A stretch of DNA of 34,673 nt from Acidobacteriota bacterium (GCA_020200135.1 JAIVJI010000004.1:1-34673); one strand, 5' to 3'; shown: positions 24,026 through 34,229, counted from the stretch's first letter. Numbers and translations: made by a program. The notes: a model not told the origin generated them from the sequence alone.

Positions 24026-25087
24026 TTAAGCATCCACTCCTCTCAGGGCGAGCCCCACGGCCACGGCCATCTCGGGCACGACCTCGCGCATGTACTCGGG
24101 GTCGAAGCGGCGCGCGTCGACGCGTATCTCGCGGAACGGGTCGAGCCGCTCGACCGGCATCTCGAAGCGGTCGGAGAGGAACTCGGGCAGCCCCTTCAGC
24201 TTCGAGCCGCCGCCCGAGATCAGAATCTTCTGGACGCTGCCGTCGTTGTCGTCGGCCGTCGCGCGGTAGAAGTCGAAGGTCTTCGAGATTTCCAGGGCGA
24301 GCATGTCCGAGACGGATTCGAGCGCGCCCTGGATGTCGCCCTCCTGGACGTGCGCGGGCGGCGCGCCGCCGCGCTTGACCGCCTCGGCCTGCTCGTAGGT
24401 CAGCCCCAGCTCCTTCTGGAGGAGCGAGGTGTACTGGTTGCCGCCGACCGAAACGTCGCGCGTGAAGACGCTGCGGACGCCGCGCAGGATGTTGATGTTC
24501 ATCGTCGAGGCGCCGACGTTTAAGAGCGCCACGACCAGCGAGTCAGCCGGCTTGTAGTTGATCTCGTAGCAGTTCTGCAAGGCGAAGGCGTCCACGTCGA
24601 TGACCGCCGGCAGCTTGCCCGCGAGCTGGATGGCCTGCTTGAGGTTGGCGACGAAGTCGCGCTTGCAGGCCGCCATCAGCACGTGGAGCGAGTCGGCGGC
24701 GGAGCCGACGACCTCGTAGTCGAGGCTCACGTCGGATATCTCGAACGGGATGTGTTCCTCGGCGTGCCAGTCGATGGAGCCCTCGAGCTCCTCACGCGTC
24801 ATCTGCGGGACGATGATGTTCTTGACGATGACGCTGCTGCCCGAGACGCCGGCCGCGACGCGGTCGGTCTTAAACTGGTGCTTGGCGAAGACGCCCGAGA
24901 TGACGCTCGAGACGTCGTTCAGCTCCATGATCTGGCCGTCGACGACGGTGTCGGGCTGGAGCCCCTCGAAGCCGAGGTTGACGAGCGAGAGCGAGCCCGG
25001 CTTGCCGGCCAACTCGACCGCCTTGACCGAGCTCGAACCGATGTCCAGGCCCACGAGGCCCTTGTTGCCGAGTTTCTTTCTGAACAT
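24026..25087 (-). CDS. pilM: Type IV pilus assembly ATPase-like protein PilM
   Basis: 353 residues from ATG at 25087, with GAGGA about 12 nt upstream. It has the actin/FtsA-like fold: phosphate-1 loop GLDIGSSSVKAVELAG, a shared PilM segment DWHAEEHIPFEISDVSLDY, the second nucleotide loop ALLNVGASTMNINILRG, and the adenosine loop ILISGGGSKLKGLPEFLSDR. PilM forms a cytoplasmic ring that binds the PilN N-terminus and connects the pilus platform to the motor ATPases. It is the first gene of the pilMNOPQ operon, preceded by a leader of about 465 nt that carries a cyclic-di-GMP-type riboswitch. No pilA, pilB, pilC or pilT is in this window. Confidence 0.94.
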   Translation of the reverse strand: MFRKKLGNKGLVGLDIGSSSVKAVELAGKPGSLSLVNLGFEGLQPDTVVDGQIMELNDVSSVISGVFAKHQFKTDRVAAGVSGSSVIVKNIIVPQMTREELEGSIDWHAEEHIPFEISDVSLDYEVVGSAADSLHVLMAACKRDFVANLKQAIQLAGKLPAVIDVDAFALQNCYEINYKPADSLVVALLNVGASTMNINILRGVRSVFTRDVSVGGNQYTSLLQKELGLTYEQAEAVKRGGAPPAHVQEGDIQGALESVSDMLALEISKTFDFYRATADDNDGSVQKILISGGGSKLKGLPEFLSDRFEMPVERLDPFREIRVDARRFDPEYMREVVPEMAVAVGLALRGVDA

Positions 25088-25337
25088 AGCTTATGCGTTC
25101 CTCGAAGACCGAACCTGTCGCTGTCGGTGGATGCGGCGGAGGCGTGCGCGTGCGCGCAGGAGCCTCGCGTGGGTCGTGCGCCACTGCGGCGCTTGCGTGT
25201 TGGGCGTGTCGGAGTTCATCGCTCGCGGGGACTTTCCGCCCGCGTGTCGCGTGGGCCGCGCGCGGGGGTTGAGGCGGGGGTGCGTCGCGTGCGCCGGCAT
25301 GAGCGCCGAAGTGGCTCCGCCGCGGCCCAAAGAATCT

Positions 25338-25430
25338 CCCCTTCGGCAACCCGGCCGAGTCGGCGCCAGAGGCGCGACTCCCGTCGGCTTTGCGGCCCAC
25401 GCTCGCGCGTGGTGTGCCTTTATCGGTTGA
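25338..25430 (-). ncRNA. Class I cyclic-di-GMP (GEMM-I) riboswitch in the pilM leader
   Basis: Read on the minus strand, the core elements occur in the correct order. GGCACACC (25418-25411) leads into a stem CCACGC/GCGTGG closed by a GCGA tetraloop (25412-25397). Then GGGCCGCAAAGCC (25398-25386) appears. A variable stem follows (GAGTC-GCGCC, loop TCT, GGCGC-C-GACTC, 25380-25357). GGCCGGGTTGCCG (25356-25344) closes the domain. The GEMM-I form I know has GGCAAACC and GGGACGCAAAGCC; here one position in each is C instead of A (25414 and 25395). The G before GC in the first element is retained, which favours cyclic-di-GMP over the cyclic-GMP-AMP variants. It ends about 255 nt before the pilM start. 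I see no clear terminator hairpin as expression platform. Confidence 0.8.
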
Positions 25431-25559
25431 GTTTCAAAGGCGGCCGGGCCGGGCCGGGCTGCTTCGCCCTTTCTCTGCCCACGCCGCCGACCTCTCAACG
25501 ATGTCACGCCTCGTCCCACGCCCTCAGGGCGGAAAGTCGGCGGAACACCTTCCACGGAA

Positions 25560-25588
25560 ACTATATGACACCCGGCCAACTCTGTCAA
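25560..25588 (-). promoter_or_regulatory. Sigma70-type promoter for the pilMNOPQ operon
   Basis: On the minus strand TTGACA (25588-25583) is followed after exactly 17 nt by TATAGT (25565-25560). The start would be near 25553, so the riboswitch lies about 120 nt into the transcript. The rest of the 661-nt gap (25088-25748) contains no protein-coding sequence that I can support. Confidence 0.65.
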
Positions 25589-25748
25589 CCAGTATTTTGC
25601 TTGGTTTAACCCATGATATTTCTTCGTTTAAGTTGCTTTCCAGGATTGTCGGGGCTACTTTTCCAGAAACATCAGACTTCACCTCGCCCAGACATAGGCG
25701 GTGTTCAATCTTGCCTCGCGCGCGCGGCGAAAGTTAGGATGGGCGCTT

Positions 25749-27476
25749 ATGGTCAACGTCCGCAGGGCGCTCGTCGGCATCATTCTCGTTGCAGTGTTCG
25801 TCTTCGCGTGGCTGTGGTTTACGCGGCCGCGCAGGGTTGACATGGCGGCCTACGCGCCGGCGGACGCCATCGTCTACGCAGAGGCCAACAGCCTGCCCGA
25901 GGTCTTCGACGCCTTCACCTCGACCGGGGCGTGGCGCGAGCTGGCGCCGGCCGCCGGCGCGGACTCGACGCGGCGCTGGAAGGGTTGGCTCCCCGGCTTC
26001 GTCTCCTTCACGGGTCTCGGGCCGAGCGAAGTCGTCGTCCTCTCGCGCGCGCAAATCGCCGTCTCGGTGCTCGGCTTCCGCGCCGCCGAGGAGTCGGAGG
26101 CGACGCTCAAGCTCTCGCCGCGCGTGGCGCTCGTCGCCGAGACGCACACGAGCGAGTGGCGCGTGCGCGCCGCCGTCGAGAAGCTGGTCGGCGACTTCGC
26201 GCGCCGCAGCATGGGCGCGCCGCCGGTCGAGCGCAAGGAGGTGGACGGCGTCCCCTTCTACCTCTGGGCCGAAGCCTCGGGCCCGCGCCGGAAGGTTGTG
26301 GCCGCCGTCGATGGGAGCGTGGCCGTCGTCGGCAACGACGAGGCGGCGGTGCGCGCCTGCCTCGACGTGCGGCGCGGCGCGCGGCCGAGCCTCGCGGGCG
26401 ACGAGGCTTTGAAGGAGATGCGCGAGCGGCTCGGCGCCGACGGCGCGCTCGCCTTCGGTTACGCGCCGCGCGGGAGCGTGGCGAAGGCCGCCGAGTTCTT
26501 CGCGCCCGCCATCGTCGCCGCCGTCACGGAGGACCCGGCCGTCCAGAGCTTCCTGGCGACGACCCTGCCGCAACTCTTGAACCAGACGCTCGGCGCTGTG
26601 GGCTGGAGTTCGCGCCTCGCCGGCGGCGACATCGAAGACACCTACACGCTGTCGCTGGCCGGCGGGATGCCGCAAAGGCTACAGGCGCCTTTCGCGACCT
26701 CGGGACGCGTTCGCGAGGAGGCCGCGTCCCTGCTCCCGTCCGAAACCTACACCGTAACGTCCTACGACTTCCGCGACCCCGAGGACGCATGGCGAGGCTT
26801 GAGCGCGGCGTTCTCGTCGCAGGTCGACATTCTGAGCGCGAGGCTCATCACGTCGGCGCTCGAAGGGCTGGCCGCGCCGTACGGCGTCAAGGACCCGCGC
26901 GCGTTCCTGCGCGCCGGCGGCGGAGAGGTCACGACCGCGCGGCTCGAAGCCGAGAGCGAGGGCAAGGTACTTATCGCGACCACGCGCGACCCGGCGGCTG
27001 TTCGTACACAGGTGCTCGCGCACCTCGGGCGCGGCGCGCGCGCCGAGCGCGTGGGCGACGCCGAAATCCTCGTCTCGGACGACCCGGAGCGCGGCGCGGC
27101 GGCCTTCGTCGGCGACTTCGTGCTGACGGGCGCGGAGGATGACGTGCGCCGCTGTCTCGACTCGCGGCTCAAGGGTCGGACGCTGCGCGAGGGCGAGGCG
27201 TTCGGCGTGCCGCCGCGCGGCCTCTTCGAGGGGCCGGCGTTCGCGCGGACGCTCACCGACGAACGCGCGGCGGCGCGCTCGGTGCTCTCGCTCTTCGCAC
27301 GACGGCCCGACCCGGACAGGCTCGAAAAGGCGCTGGCGCGGCGCGCCTACGCCGTTTCCGAGACGCGCCTCGGCGAAGGCGGCTTCGAGATCAAGTCTCG
27401 CTCGGCGTTCGGCTGGTTCGGGTATGTCGTCACGCGGCCCGAGTTCGGCGCCGCGCCGCGCGGGGGCGGGTCATGA
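25749..27476 (+). CDS. Membrane-anchored hypothetical protein, large periplasmic domain
   Basis: 575 residues from ATG at 25749; the open frame extends 48 nt further upstream, but the later start gives a clean N-terminal anchor and has AGGATG about 8 nt upstream. One membrane helix (about 7-24) follows a short basic start, and the rest should be outside the cytoplasm. The segment after the helix, YAPADAIVYAEANSLPEVFDAF, and the later GWSSRLAGGDIEDTYTL and LLPSETYTVTSYDFRDPEDAW blocks resemble families of large exported proteins of unknown function that start with P-A-D-x-hydrophobic (DUF3352-like); this is only a pattern impression. No catalytic motif is visible. It is divergent from the pilus operon and convergent with the next gene, 5 nt before the latter's region begins. 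Confidence 0.6.
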   Translation: MVNVRRALVGIILVAVFVFAWLWFTRPRRVDMAAYAPADAIVYAEANSLPEVFDAFTSTGAWRELAPAAGADSTRRWKGWLPGFVSFTGLGPSEVVVLSRAQIAVSVLGFRAAEESEATLKLSPRVALVAETHTSEWRVRAAVEKLVGDFARRSMGAPPVERKEVDGVPFYLWAEASGPRRKVVAAVDGSVAVVGNDEAAVRACLDVRRGARPSLAGDEALKEMRERLGADGALAFGYAPRGSVAKAAEFFAPAIVAAVTEDPAVQSFLATTLPQLLNQTLGAVGWSSRLAGGDIEDTYTLSLAGGMPQRLQAPFATSGRVREEAASLLPSETYTVTSYDFRDPEDAWRGLSAAFSSQVDILSARLITSALEGLAAPYGVKDPRAFLRAGGGEVTTARLEAESEGKVLIATTRDPAAVRTQVLAHLGRGARAERVGDAEILVSDDPERGAAAFVGDFVLTGAEDDVRRCLDSRLKGRTLREGEAFGVPPRGLFEGPAFARTLTDERAAARSVLSLFARRPDPDRLEKALARRAYAVSETRLGEGGFEIKSRSAFGWFGYVVTRPEFGAAPRGGGS

Positions 27477-28832
27477 GTCGGGCGGGTTGGGGTCGAAGGG
27501 GTGGCCGGCGAGGACGGCGCGCATGTTGACCTGGCCGAAGAGCGTTTCGAGGTAAGCCTCGAAGCGGTGGAGCGTGCGCGACAGCTCGCCGGCCCCGCGC
27601 GCCGAGTCGATCTCCTCCGCGAAGCGTTCGAGCGCCTCCCAGTCCTTGTACATCAGGTAGCGCTGCCCGCCGTTGCCGAAGGCCGCGATGGCTTCGAGCG
27701 CCTGCGTCGCGGGCGGGCTGCCGCCGGCGGCCGACGCGGCGCGCATGAGGCGGACGAGCGCCCAAAGCTCGCGGCGAAGTTCGAGCGACTGTTCGAGCTT
27801 GGTGTTAAAGGTCTGGAAGAGCGCCGCGCCGTCGACCGAAGGGTCGAAGCTCTGCGCGAGCGCGACGACCGACTGCTGGTAGCAGTCGCGCAAAAGCCCC
27901 GCCGCGTTCTCGACCTTCGCGAAGAGCTGCGGCGGCTGGCGCACCGAGCAGAGGCCGGTCAGCTCGTGCTCGAAAGCCTTGCGCATCTCCATCCTCACCG
28001 CGTAGGCCGTCCCGTCGAGAATCTCCCTCGCGCCGCGCCCGACGCCCTCGACGCGCAGCGCGCGCCCCTCGATGAAGTCGAGCAGCGAGCGCGTCTCCTC
28101 GTGGATGAGCGTGAAGACGGGGAGCAGGCGTTTGAGCTGCGCGTCGCCCTTGAGCGACAGCTCGACGAAGCGCAGGTGCGCGAGCAGCCGCGAGAAGGCG
28201 CGGAAGATTTCGAGCAGGTCTTCGCCCAGGTCGTCCGGCATGAGGCCGTGCGCGAGCGCGACCAGAGGCTCCTGCAAATCCGAAGCGTCCGCACCGTTCC
28301 CGGCGGCGACGAACACCCCCGCCGCCTCCGAGCGCCTCAACTCGCGTTCGAGCACGCTCCCGATGCTCGACCAGGCGGCGAAGCTGACGGCCTGTGTTTC
28401 GAGCAGCGCGTCGCACAGCCTCGACACGTCTTTGAAGACGTCGACCAGATCGCCGAGCGAGTCCTTCGCGCCGGCGAGCCCGAGCGTGACTTCCGCGCCC
28501 TGTCGCGCGGCCGCGGCCGCCGGCGCCGCTTCCCCGCCGCCGACGCCCTCGGCGGGGCCGTGCGGAGACTCGCCGCGCGCGACGCCCGCGAGCAGGTGCA
28601 GGCAGCGCACGAGCGCGTCGCGCACGACTCCGGTCTCGCACTTGAAGCTGCGCTCGCCGATGGCGGCGCGCTCCGACTCGCTGAAGGGTTGGTTGGCCGG
28701 GTTGAAGAAGCTCTGGAGCGAGCGCAGCCACACGGCGAGCTCCTGCGCGGGCGGGAACGCTTCGGGGAGCGTGGGTTGTTGTGACAGCTGGTTCACCCGT
28801 TCGGCGCCGCACGGCGGCAGGACGCCGCGCAC
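27471..28832 (-). CDS. Helical hypothetical protein, function unknown
   Basis: 453 residues if it begins at GTG 28832; a GTG at 28796 (441 residues) is an alternative, and neither has a clear ribosome-binding site. The open frame continues upstream past the divergent rdgB start, but that part is antisense noise. The protein is soluble and nearly all helical, with leucine-rich amphipathic stretches (LAVWLRSLQSFFNPANQPF, RLCDALLETQAVSFAAWSS, LRFVELSLKGDAQLKRLLP). A Gly/Ala-rich linker lies around residue 100. No domain that I can name. It overlaps the end of the convergent preceding gene by 6 nt. A possible -10 box (TAAAAT on the minus strand, near 28856) sits upstream, with no good -35. Confidence 0.55.
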   Translation of the reverse strand: MRGVLPPCGAERVNQLSQQPTLPEAFPPAQELAVWLRSLQSFFNPANQPFSESERAAIGERSFKCETGVVRDALVRCLHLLAGVARGESPHGPAEGVGGGEAAPAAAAARQGAEVTLGLAGAKDSLGDLVDVFKDVSRLCDALLETQAVSFAAWSSIGSVLERELRRSEAAGVFVAAGNGADASDLQEPLVALAHGLMPDDLGEDLLEIFRAFSRLLAHLRFVELSLKGDAQLKRLLPVFTLIHEETRSLLDFIEGRALRVEGVGRGAREILDGTAYAVRMEMRKAFEHELTGLCSVRQPPQLFAKVENAAGLLRDCYQQSVVALAQSFDPSVDGAALFQTFNTKLEQSLELRRELWALVRLMRAASAAGGSPPATQALEAIAAFGNGGQRYLMYKDWEALERFAEEIDSARGAGELSRTLHRFEAYLETLFGQVNMRAVLAGHPFDPNPPDS

Positions 28833-29004
28833 GTGCCAAACCGCGCGGCCTGATTTTAGAATGACTGCAAGAGCGTGGGAGTCTGCGGGCCGTCGGCCCG
28901 GGAACGATTTTAAACAGGAAAGCGGCGGGGGGCAAAAGTTTTCCGTCGCCGCCGGCCGCGGCCGCGCGCGCGCCGGTTCGTCGGCGTACATTTCGGAGAC
29001 TCGC

Positions 29005-29628
29005 ATGGCACAGCACACGGAGCTTCTGGTCGCCACCAACAACGCGGGCAAGGTCAGGGAGCTTTCGCAGCTCCTCTCGGGCGCGCTGCTCCGCCTGCGC
29101 CTGCTCTCCGAGTTCGAGGGCGTCGCCGTGGCCGAGGAGACCGGGACGACCTTCGCCGAGAACGCCGTGCTCAAGGCGCTGCACTACTCTTCGCATGCCG
29201 GCCTGCTGACGCTCTCGGACGACTCGGGACTCGTCGTGGACGCGCTCGGCGGCGCGCCCGGCGTCTACTCGGCGCGCTACGCGGGCGCCGGCGCGACCTA
29301 CGCCGAGCGCATGCGCAAACTGCTCGCGGAGGTCGATTCGACCGGTGACGCAGACCGCCGCGCGCGCTTCGTCTGCGTCATCGCCGTCGCCGACCCTTCG
29401 GACAACACGGTCGTGACCTTCGATGGCGTCTGCGAGGGACGCCTCGCCCACGCGCCGCGCGGCGCCGGCGGCTTCGGCTACGACCCGCTCTTCATCCCCG
29501 AAGGGTATGACAAGACCTTCGGCGAGCTGCCCGAACAGGTCAAGCACTCGCTCAGCCACCGCGCCCGCGCCCTCGCCGGGGCCGTCCGCCACCTCCGCGA
29601 GCGTTTCGCCGGACAGGCGCCGGCTTGA
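29005..29628 (+). CDS. rdgB: Non-canonical purine NTP pyrophosphatase (RdgB/HAM1)
   Basis: 207 residues from ATG at 29005 with GGAG 7 nt upstream. The open frame continues far upstream, antisense to the previous gene, and is not coding there. All family motifs are present: LLVATNNAGKVREL at the N-terminus (phosphate binding), FAENAVLKA, the metal site SDDSGL (71-76) with VDALGGAPGVYSARYAG, GGFGYDPLFIP (155-165) and SHRARA (184-189). The enzyme hydrolyses dITP, dXTP and ITP to the monophosphate and pyrophosphate, keeping deaminated purines out of DNA and RNA. It is cytoplasmic. Its stop codon overlaps the presumed -35 box of the following tRNA gene. Confidence 0.95.
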   Translation: MAQHTELLVATNNAGKVRELSQLLSGALLRLRLLSEFEGVAVAEETGTTFAENAVLKALHYSSHAGLLTLSDDSGLVVDALGGAPGVYSARYAGAGATYAERMRKLLAEVDSTGDADRRARFVCVIAVADPSDNTVVTFDGVCEGRLAHAPRGAGGFGYDPLFIPEGYDKTFGELPEQVKHSLSHRARALAGAVRHLRERFAGQAPA

Positions 29629-29655
29629 CCCTTGAGTGACGCGGTCTGTTAGAAT
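29625..29655 (+). promoter_or_regulatory. Candidate promoter for tRNA-Pro
   Basis: TTGACC (29625-29630), a 19-nt spacer and TAGAAT (29650-29655). The -10 box is preceded by TGT, giving an extended -10 (TGTTAGAAT) that can compensate for the long spacer. The leader before the tRNA would be about 36 nt. Confidence 0.5.
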
Positions 29656-29697
29656 GCCGGCGGTCAAACGGCGGGAGATTTTGTCGCACCTTGACGG

Positions 29698-29771
29698 CGG
29701 GGCGTAGCGTAGCCTGGTAGCGCGCTCGGTTTGGGACCGAGAGGTCGGGGGTTCAAATCCCTCCGCCCCGA
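29698..29771 (+). tRNA. tRNA-Pro (anticodon TGG)
   Basis: All arms fold. Acceptor CGGGGCG (29698-29704) pairs with CGCCCCG (29764-29770), with discriminator A at 29771. D stem GCG/CGC, anticodon stem CTCGG/CCGAG with loop TTTGGGA (anticodon TGG at 29732-29734, G at position 37), T stem GGGGG/CCCTC with loop TTCAAAT. C1-G72 and A73 are typical for bacterial proline tRNA. The CCA end is not encoded (ATT follows). 74 nt in total. Confidence 0.97.
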
Positions 29772-29799
29772 TTACCTTCCCTTCTCCTTAAACAGAGAG

Positions 29800-31452
29800 C
29801 TAACTCCCTTTCGAGGCGGCGGGCTCGTCTTCGGGTTCGAGCGTGGCGAACTCGGCGATGACCATGCGCTCGCCCGTCTCGGCGCCGCAGGTCTCTTCGT
29901 CGGGCGGGCTGACCGTGCCGTCGCCGTCTCGCGGGAGGAAGAACGCGGCGAGCAGCGCGAGCCCGGCGAGCGCCGTCGCCGTCCAGAAGACTTTGTGAAT
30001 CGAGGCGGCCATCGCCTCCTGCAGCTCGTCGAGCACGGCGGGCGGGAGCGCGGCGCGCGCCTCCGGCTCGATGAGCGCGTTCGGGTTCGAGGCCAGCTCC
30101 GCCGCGCGCTCCGGCGTCAGCGGCCCCGCGCCCGCCAGCGCGTATGCTTGCAGGTGCGAGGCGAGCCCGGCCGACAAGACCGCGCCCATGACGGCGACGC
30201 CGACCGCGCCGCCGATGGAGCGCGAGAACTGGTTGAGCGAAGTCACCACCCCGAGCTGCGCGCGGCCGACCGACTGCTGCACCGCGATGAGCAGCGTCAG
30301 CATCGTCAGCCCCAGCCCCGCCCCGATGAGAACCAGATCGACGTAGAGCCACACGCGCGGCGTCGTCCGCTGGAAGCTCGACAGCAGCGCGAAGCCGAGC
30401 GTCAGCAGGAAGAGCCCCGCCAGCGTAGTCGGCCTGTAGCCGACCCGCAGCAGCAGCCGCCCGCCGACAATCGAGAGCCCGACCCAGCTCAGCATGAGCG
30501 GCGTCAGGAGCGACCCGGCCTCGGTCGCCGTCGAGCCCAGAGCGCCCTGCGCGAACAGGGGCACGAACGAGATCGCGCCGAACATCGCCACGCCCGCCAG
30601 GAACCCGACGGCCACCGCGACCGCGACGACACGGTTGCGGAACAGGCCGAGCGGCACGATGGGGTCTCGCGCCCGCCGCTCGACGTAGATGAAGACCGCG
30701 CCCAGGACGAACGCGCCGGCCGCCAGCGAGAGGTTGCGCGCCGAGGCGAACTCCCTCAGCGTCGCCCCGCCCTCGACGAGCCCCAGCATCAGCAGCGTGA
30801 TCGACGCCATCAGCAGCGCCGCCCCCGCGTAGTCGATTGATGGGCGCCCGGTGCGCTTGGGCTCCTTGAGCGCGAGCTGCATGATGACGGCGGCGAGGAT
30901 GCCGAAGGGCACGTTGATGTAGAAGACCCAGCGCCACGAGAGCTGGTCGGTGATGAACCCGCCGACGACGGGGCCGATGACGCTCGAAATCCCCCACACG
31001 CCGCTGAAGAACGCCTGCATCCGCGCGCGCTCCTCGACCGTGTAGACGTCGCCGATGATCGTCATCCCGAGCGGGATGAGCGCGCCCGCGCCGAGACCCT
31101 GCACCGCCCGGAAGGCGATGAGCTGCGTCATCGACTCGGACACGCCCGAGAGCACCGAGCCGAGGAGGAAGACCGCGACGCCGAGCTGGAAGAAGAGGCG
31201 GCGCCCGTAGAGGTCGGAGAGCTTGCCCCAGACCGGCACCGTCACGGTCGAGGTGATGAGGTAGGCCGAGAAGACCCAGCTGTAATGGCTCAGCCCCCCG
31301 AGCGAGGCGATGACCGTCGGCATCGCCGTCCCCACCACCGTCGCTTCGAGCGCGGCCAGAAACATCCCCGTGATGACGCCGAGCGTCACCGCCAAGCGCC
31401 TGCGCGAAGACATCTCGAGCGTCGGCGCTGCTTCTGAAATCCGACCTACCAT
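29800..31452 (-). CDS. MFS drug exporter, DHA2 (14-helix) family
   Basis: 550 residues from ATG at 31452; an ATG at 31413 is an alternative, and neither has a good ribosome-binding site. Fourteen hydrophobic segments can be traced. Motif D1 is LEATVVGTAMP (35-45), motif A is GKLSDLYGRR (76-85), and motif C is GISSVIGPVVGG (154-165). The match to the EmrB/QacA type is good. The cytoplasmic-facing C-terminal tail (from about 515) is acidic. These antiporters expel toxic organic compounds using the proton gradient. No partner membrane-fusion or outer-membrane gene and no regulator is next to it. It lies 155 nt downstream of the phosphoglucomutase gene, with a terminator hairpin between, so it is probably transcribed on its own. 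Substrate unknown. Confidence 0.9.
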   Translation of the reverse strand: MVGRISEAAPTLEMSSRRRLAVTLGVITGMFLAALEATVVGTAMPTVIASLGGLSHYSWVFSAYLITSTVTVPVWGKLSDLYGRRLFFQLGVAVFLLGSVLSGVSESMTQLIAFRAVQGLGAGALIPLGMTIIGDVYTVEERARMQAFFSGVWGISSVIGPVVGGFITDQLSWRWVFYINVPFGILAAVIMQLALKEPKRTGRPSIDYAGAALLMASITLLMLGLVEGGATLREFASARNLSLAAGAFVLGAVFIYVERRARDPIVPLGLFRNRVVAVAVAVGFLAGVAMFGAISFVPLFAQGALGSTATEAGSLLTPLMLSWVGLSIVGGRLLLRVGYRPTTLAGLFLLTLGFALLSSFQRTTPRVWLYVDLVLIGAGLGLTMLTLLIAVQQSVGRAQLGVVTSLNQFSRSIGGAVGVAVMGAVLSAGLASHLQAYALAGAGPLTPERAAELASNPNALIEPEARAALPPAVLDELQEAMAASIHKVFWTATALAGLALLAAFFLPRDGDGTVSPPDEETCGAETGERMVIAEFATLEPEDEPAASKGS

Positions 31453-31522
31453 AAAGCGGCGATGATACAACGCGGCGCGGCGGGTCTGTGTGCGCCCTGC
31501 TTGAAGATTGTGGGACAAAAGA

Positions 31523-31559
31523 TTCACCGCAGAGACGCGTCCGGCGCCCCTGCGGTGAA
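31523..31559 (-). terminator. Hairpin terminator after phosphoglucomutase
   Basis: CTGCGGTGAA/TTCACCGCAG form a perfect 10-bp stem (31550-31559 with 31523-31532, 17-nt loop). On the minus strand the stem is followed by TCTTTTG. It lies about 50 nt after the phosphoglucomutase stop. Confidence 0.7.
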
Positions 31560-31607
31560 ACACCCCTCGACAAGACTCGAATGACAAATCCGCGCGAACG
31601 CGAAAGC

Positions 31608-33636
<2,029 letters not shown>

Positions 33637-33945
33637 ATGGCGACGACAGCAGGCAAAAAGCGCATGTCCCAGTCCGAAGTGATCAATCACTTCGCAGAGA
33701 AATTTGACCTCAAGCGTTCGCAGGTGAAGGAGCTTTTCGAGGAGCTTTCCAACCTGGCCTCCAACGAGGTTAAGTCGAACGGCGAGTTCGTGTTACCGGG
33801 CTTCGGCAAAATGGTTCTCTCCGAGCGCAAGGCTCGCGAAGGCCGTAACCCTCAGACGGGCGAGACGATTCAGATTCCGGCCAAGACGGCGCTCAAGTTC
33901 CGTCTGAGCAAGGGAATCAAGGATTCGGTCGTCCCCAAGAAGTAG
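33637..33945 (+). CDS. HU/IHF-family DNA-binding protein
   Basis: 102 residues from ATG at 33637; AGGAGG lies 14 nt upstream, a rather long spacing. The N-terminal helices (SQSEVINHFAEKFDLKRSQVKELFEEL) form the dimer body. GFGKMVLSERKAREGRNPQTGETI is the DNA-grasping arm with the conserved R-N-P-x-T-G turn that inserts into the minor groove. The family bends and compacts DNA and helps assemble nucleoprotein complexes. A basic extension at the start (MATTAGKKRM) precedes the usual first helix. HU and IHF cannot be separated by sequence alone here; as a single-gene, homodimer-type protein HU is more likely. The gene is monocistronic and ends in a strong hairpin terminator. Confidence 0.92.
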   Translation: MATTAGKKRMSQSEVINHFAEKFDLKRSQVKELFEELSNLASNEVKSNGEFVLPGFGKMVLSERKAREGRNPQTGETIQIPAKTALKFRLSKGIKDSVVPKK

Positions 33946-33985
33946 GCGGCGGCCCACCAACTTCAGTCATACTTCTCCAGATACC

Positions 33986-34050
33986 CGAAAAGATCGCCGG
34001 CGGGTTTTGGCAGGCTATACTTGCCTTCCGACTTCGCCGGCGTCTTTTCG
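33986..34050 (+). terminator. Long hairpin terminator after the HU gene
   Basis: CGAAAAGA-T-CGCCGGCG (33986-34002) pairs with CGCCGGCGTCTTTTCG (34035-34050): 16 bp with one bulged T. The 32-nt loop can form a small inner GGCA/TGCC hairpin. The descending arm ends in TCTTTT, and on the opposite strand the design is equally U-rich, so it can work in both directions. Confidence 0.75.
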
Positions 34051-34200
34051 TCTCGCGCACACCTCCGGCGACCCCGCCCGCGCCGAACGCCCGACACCTT
34101 TTACCCCAATCGCTTATCGTCTTTAACGACAGCCACTTAAACAACTCTCTCGCCCCTTTCTTGCCGCCCGCGCGTCCCGCCGAAAACGCCTTAACCCGGA

Positions 34201-34229
34201 TTGAAAAAACTTCTGGCAATCTAAATAAT
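34201..34229 (+). promoter_or_regulatory. Candidate sigma70-type promoter of the right-edge gene
   Basis: TTGAAA (34201-34206), a 17-nt spacer and AATAAT (34224-34229). The start near 34236 would give a leader of about 205 nt before the GTG at 34443. Confidence 0.5.

Noticed and set aside
25091..25588. Open frame of 165 codons on the minus strand in the pilM leader
   Set aside because: It runs through the riboswitch core and has a low-complexity, Arg/Pro-rich composition without a ribosome-binding site; an RNA leader explains the region better.
27805..29667. 620-codon open frame on the minus strand spanning rdgB and the helical hypothetical gene
   Set aside because: It crosses two real genes, including antisense to rdgB, and its translation is Arg/Ala-rich without any family motif.
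29698..29771. tRNA gene as an integration site for a mobile element
   Set aside because: No integrase gene and no repeated tRNA 3' end was found in the window; the neighbours are ordinary chromosomal genes.
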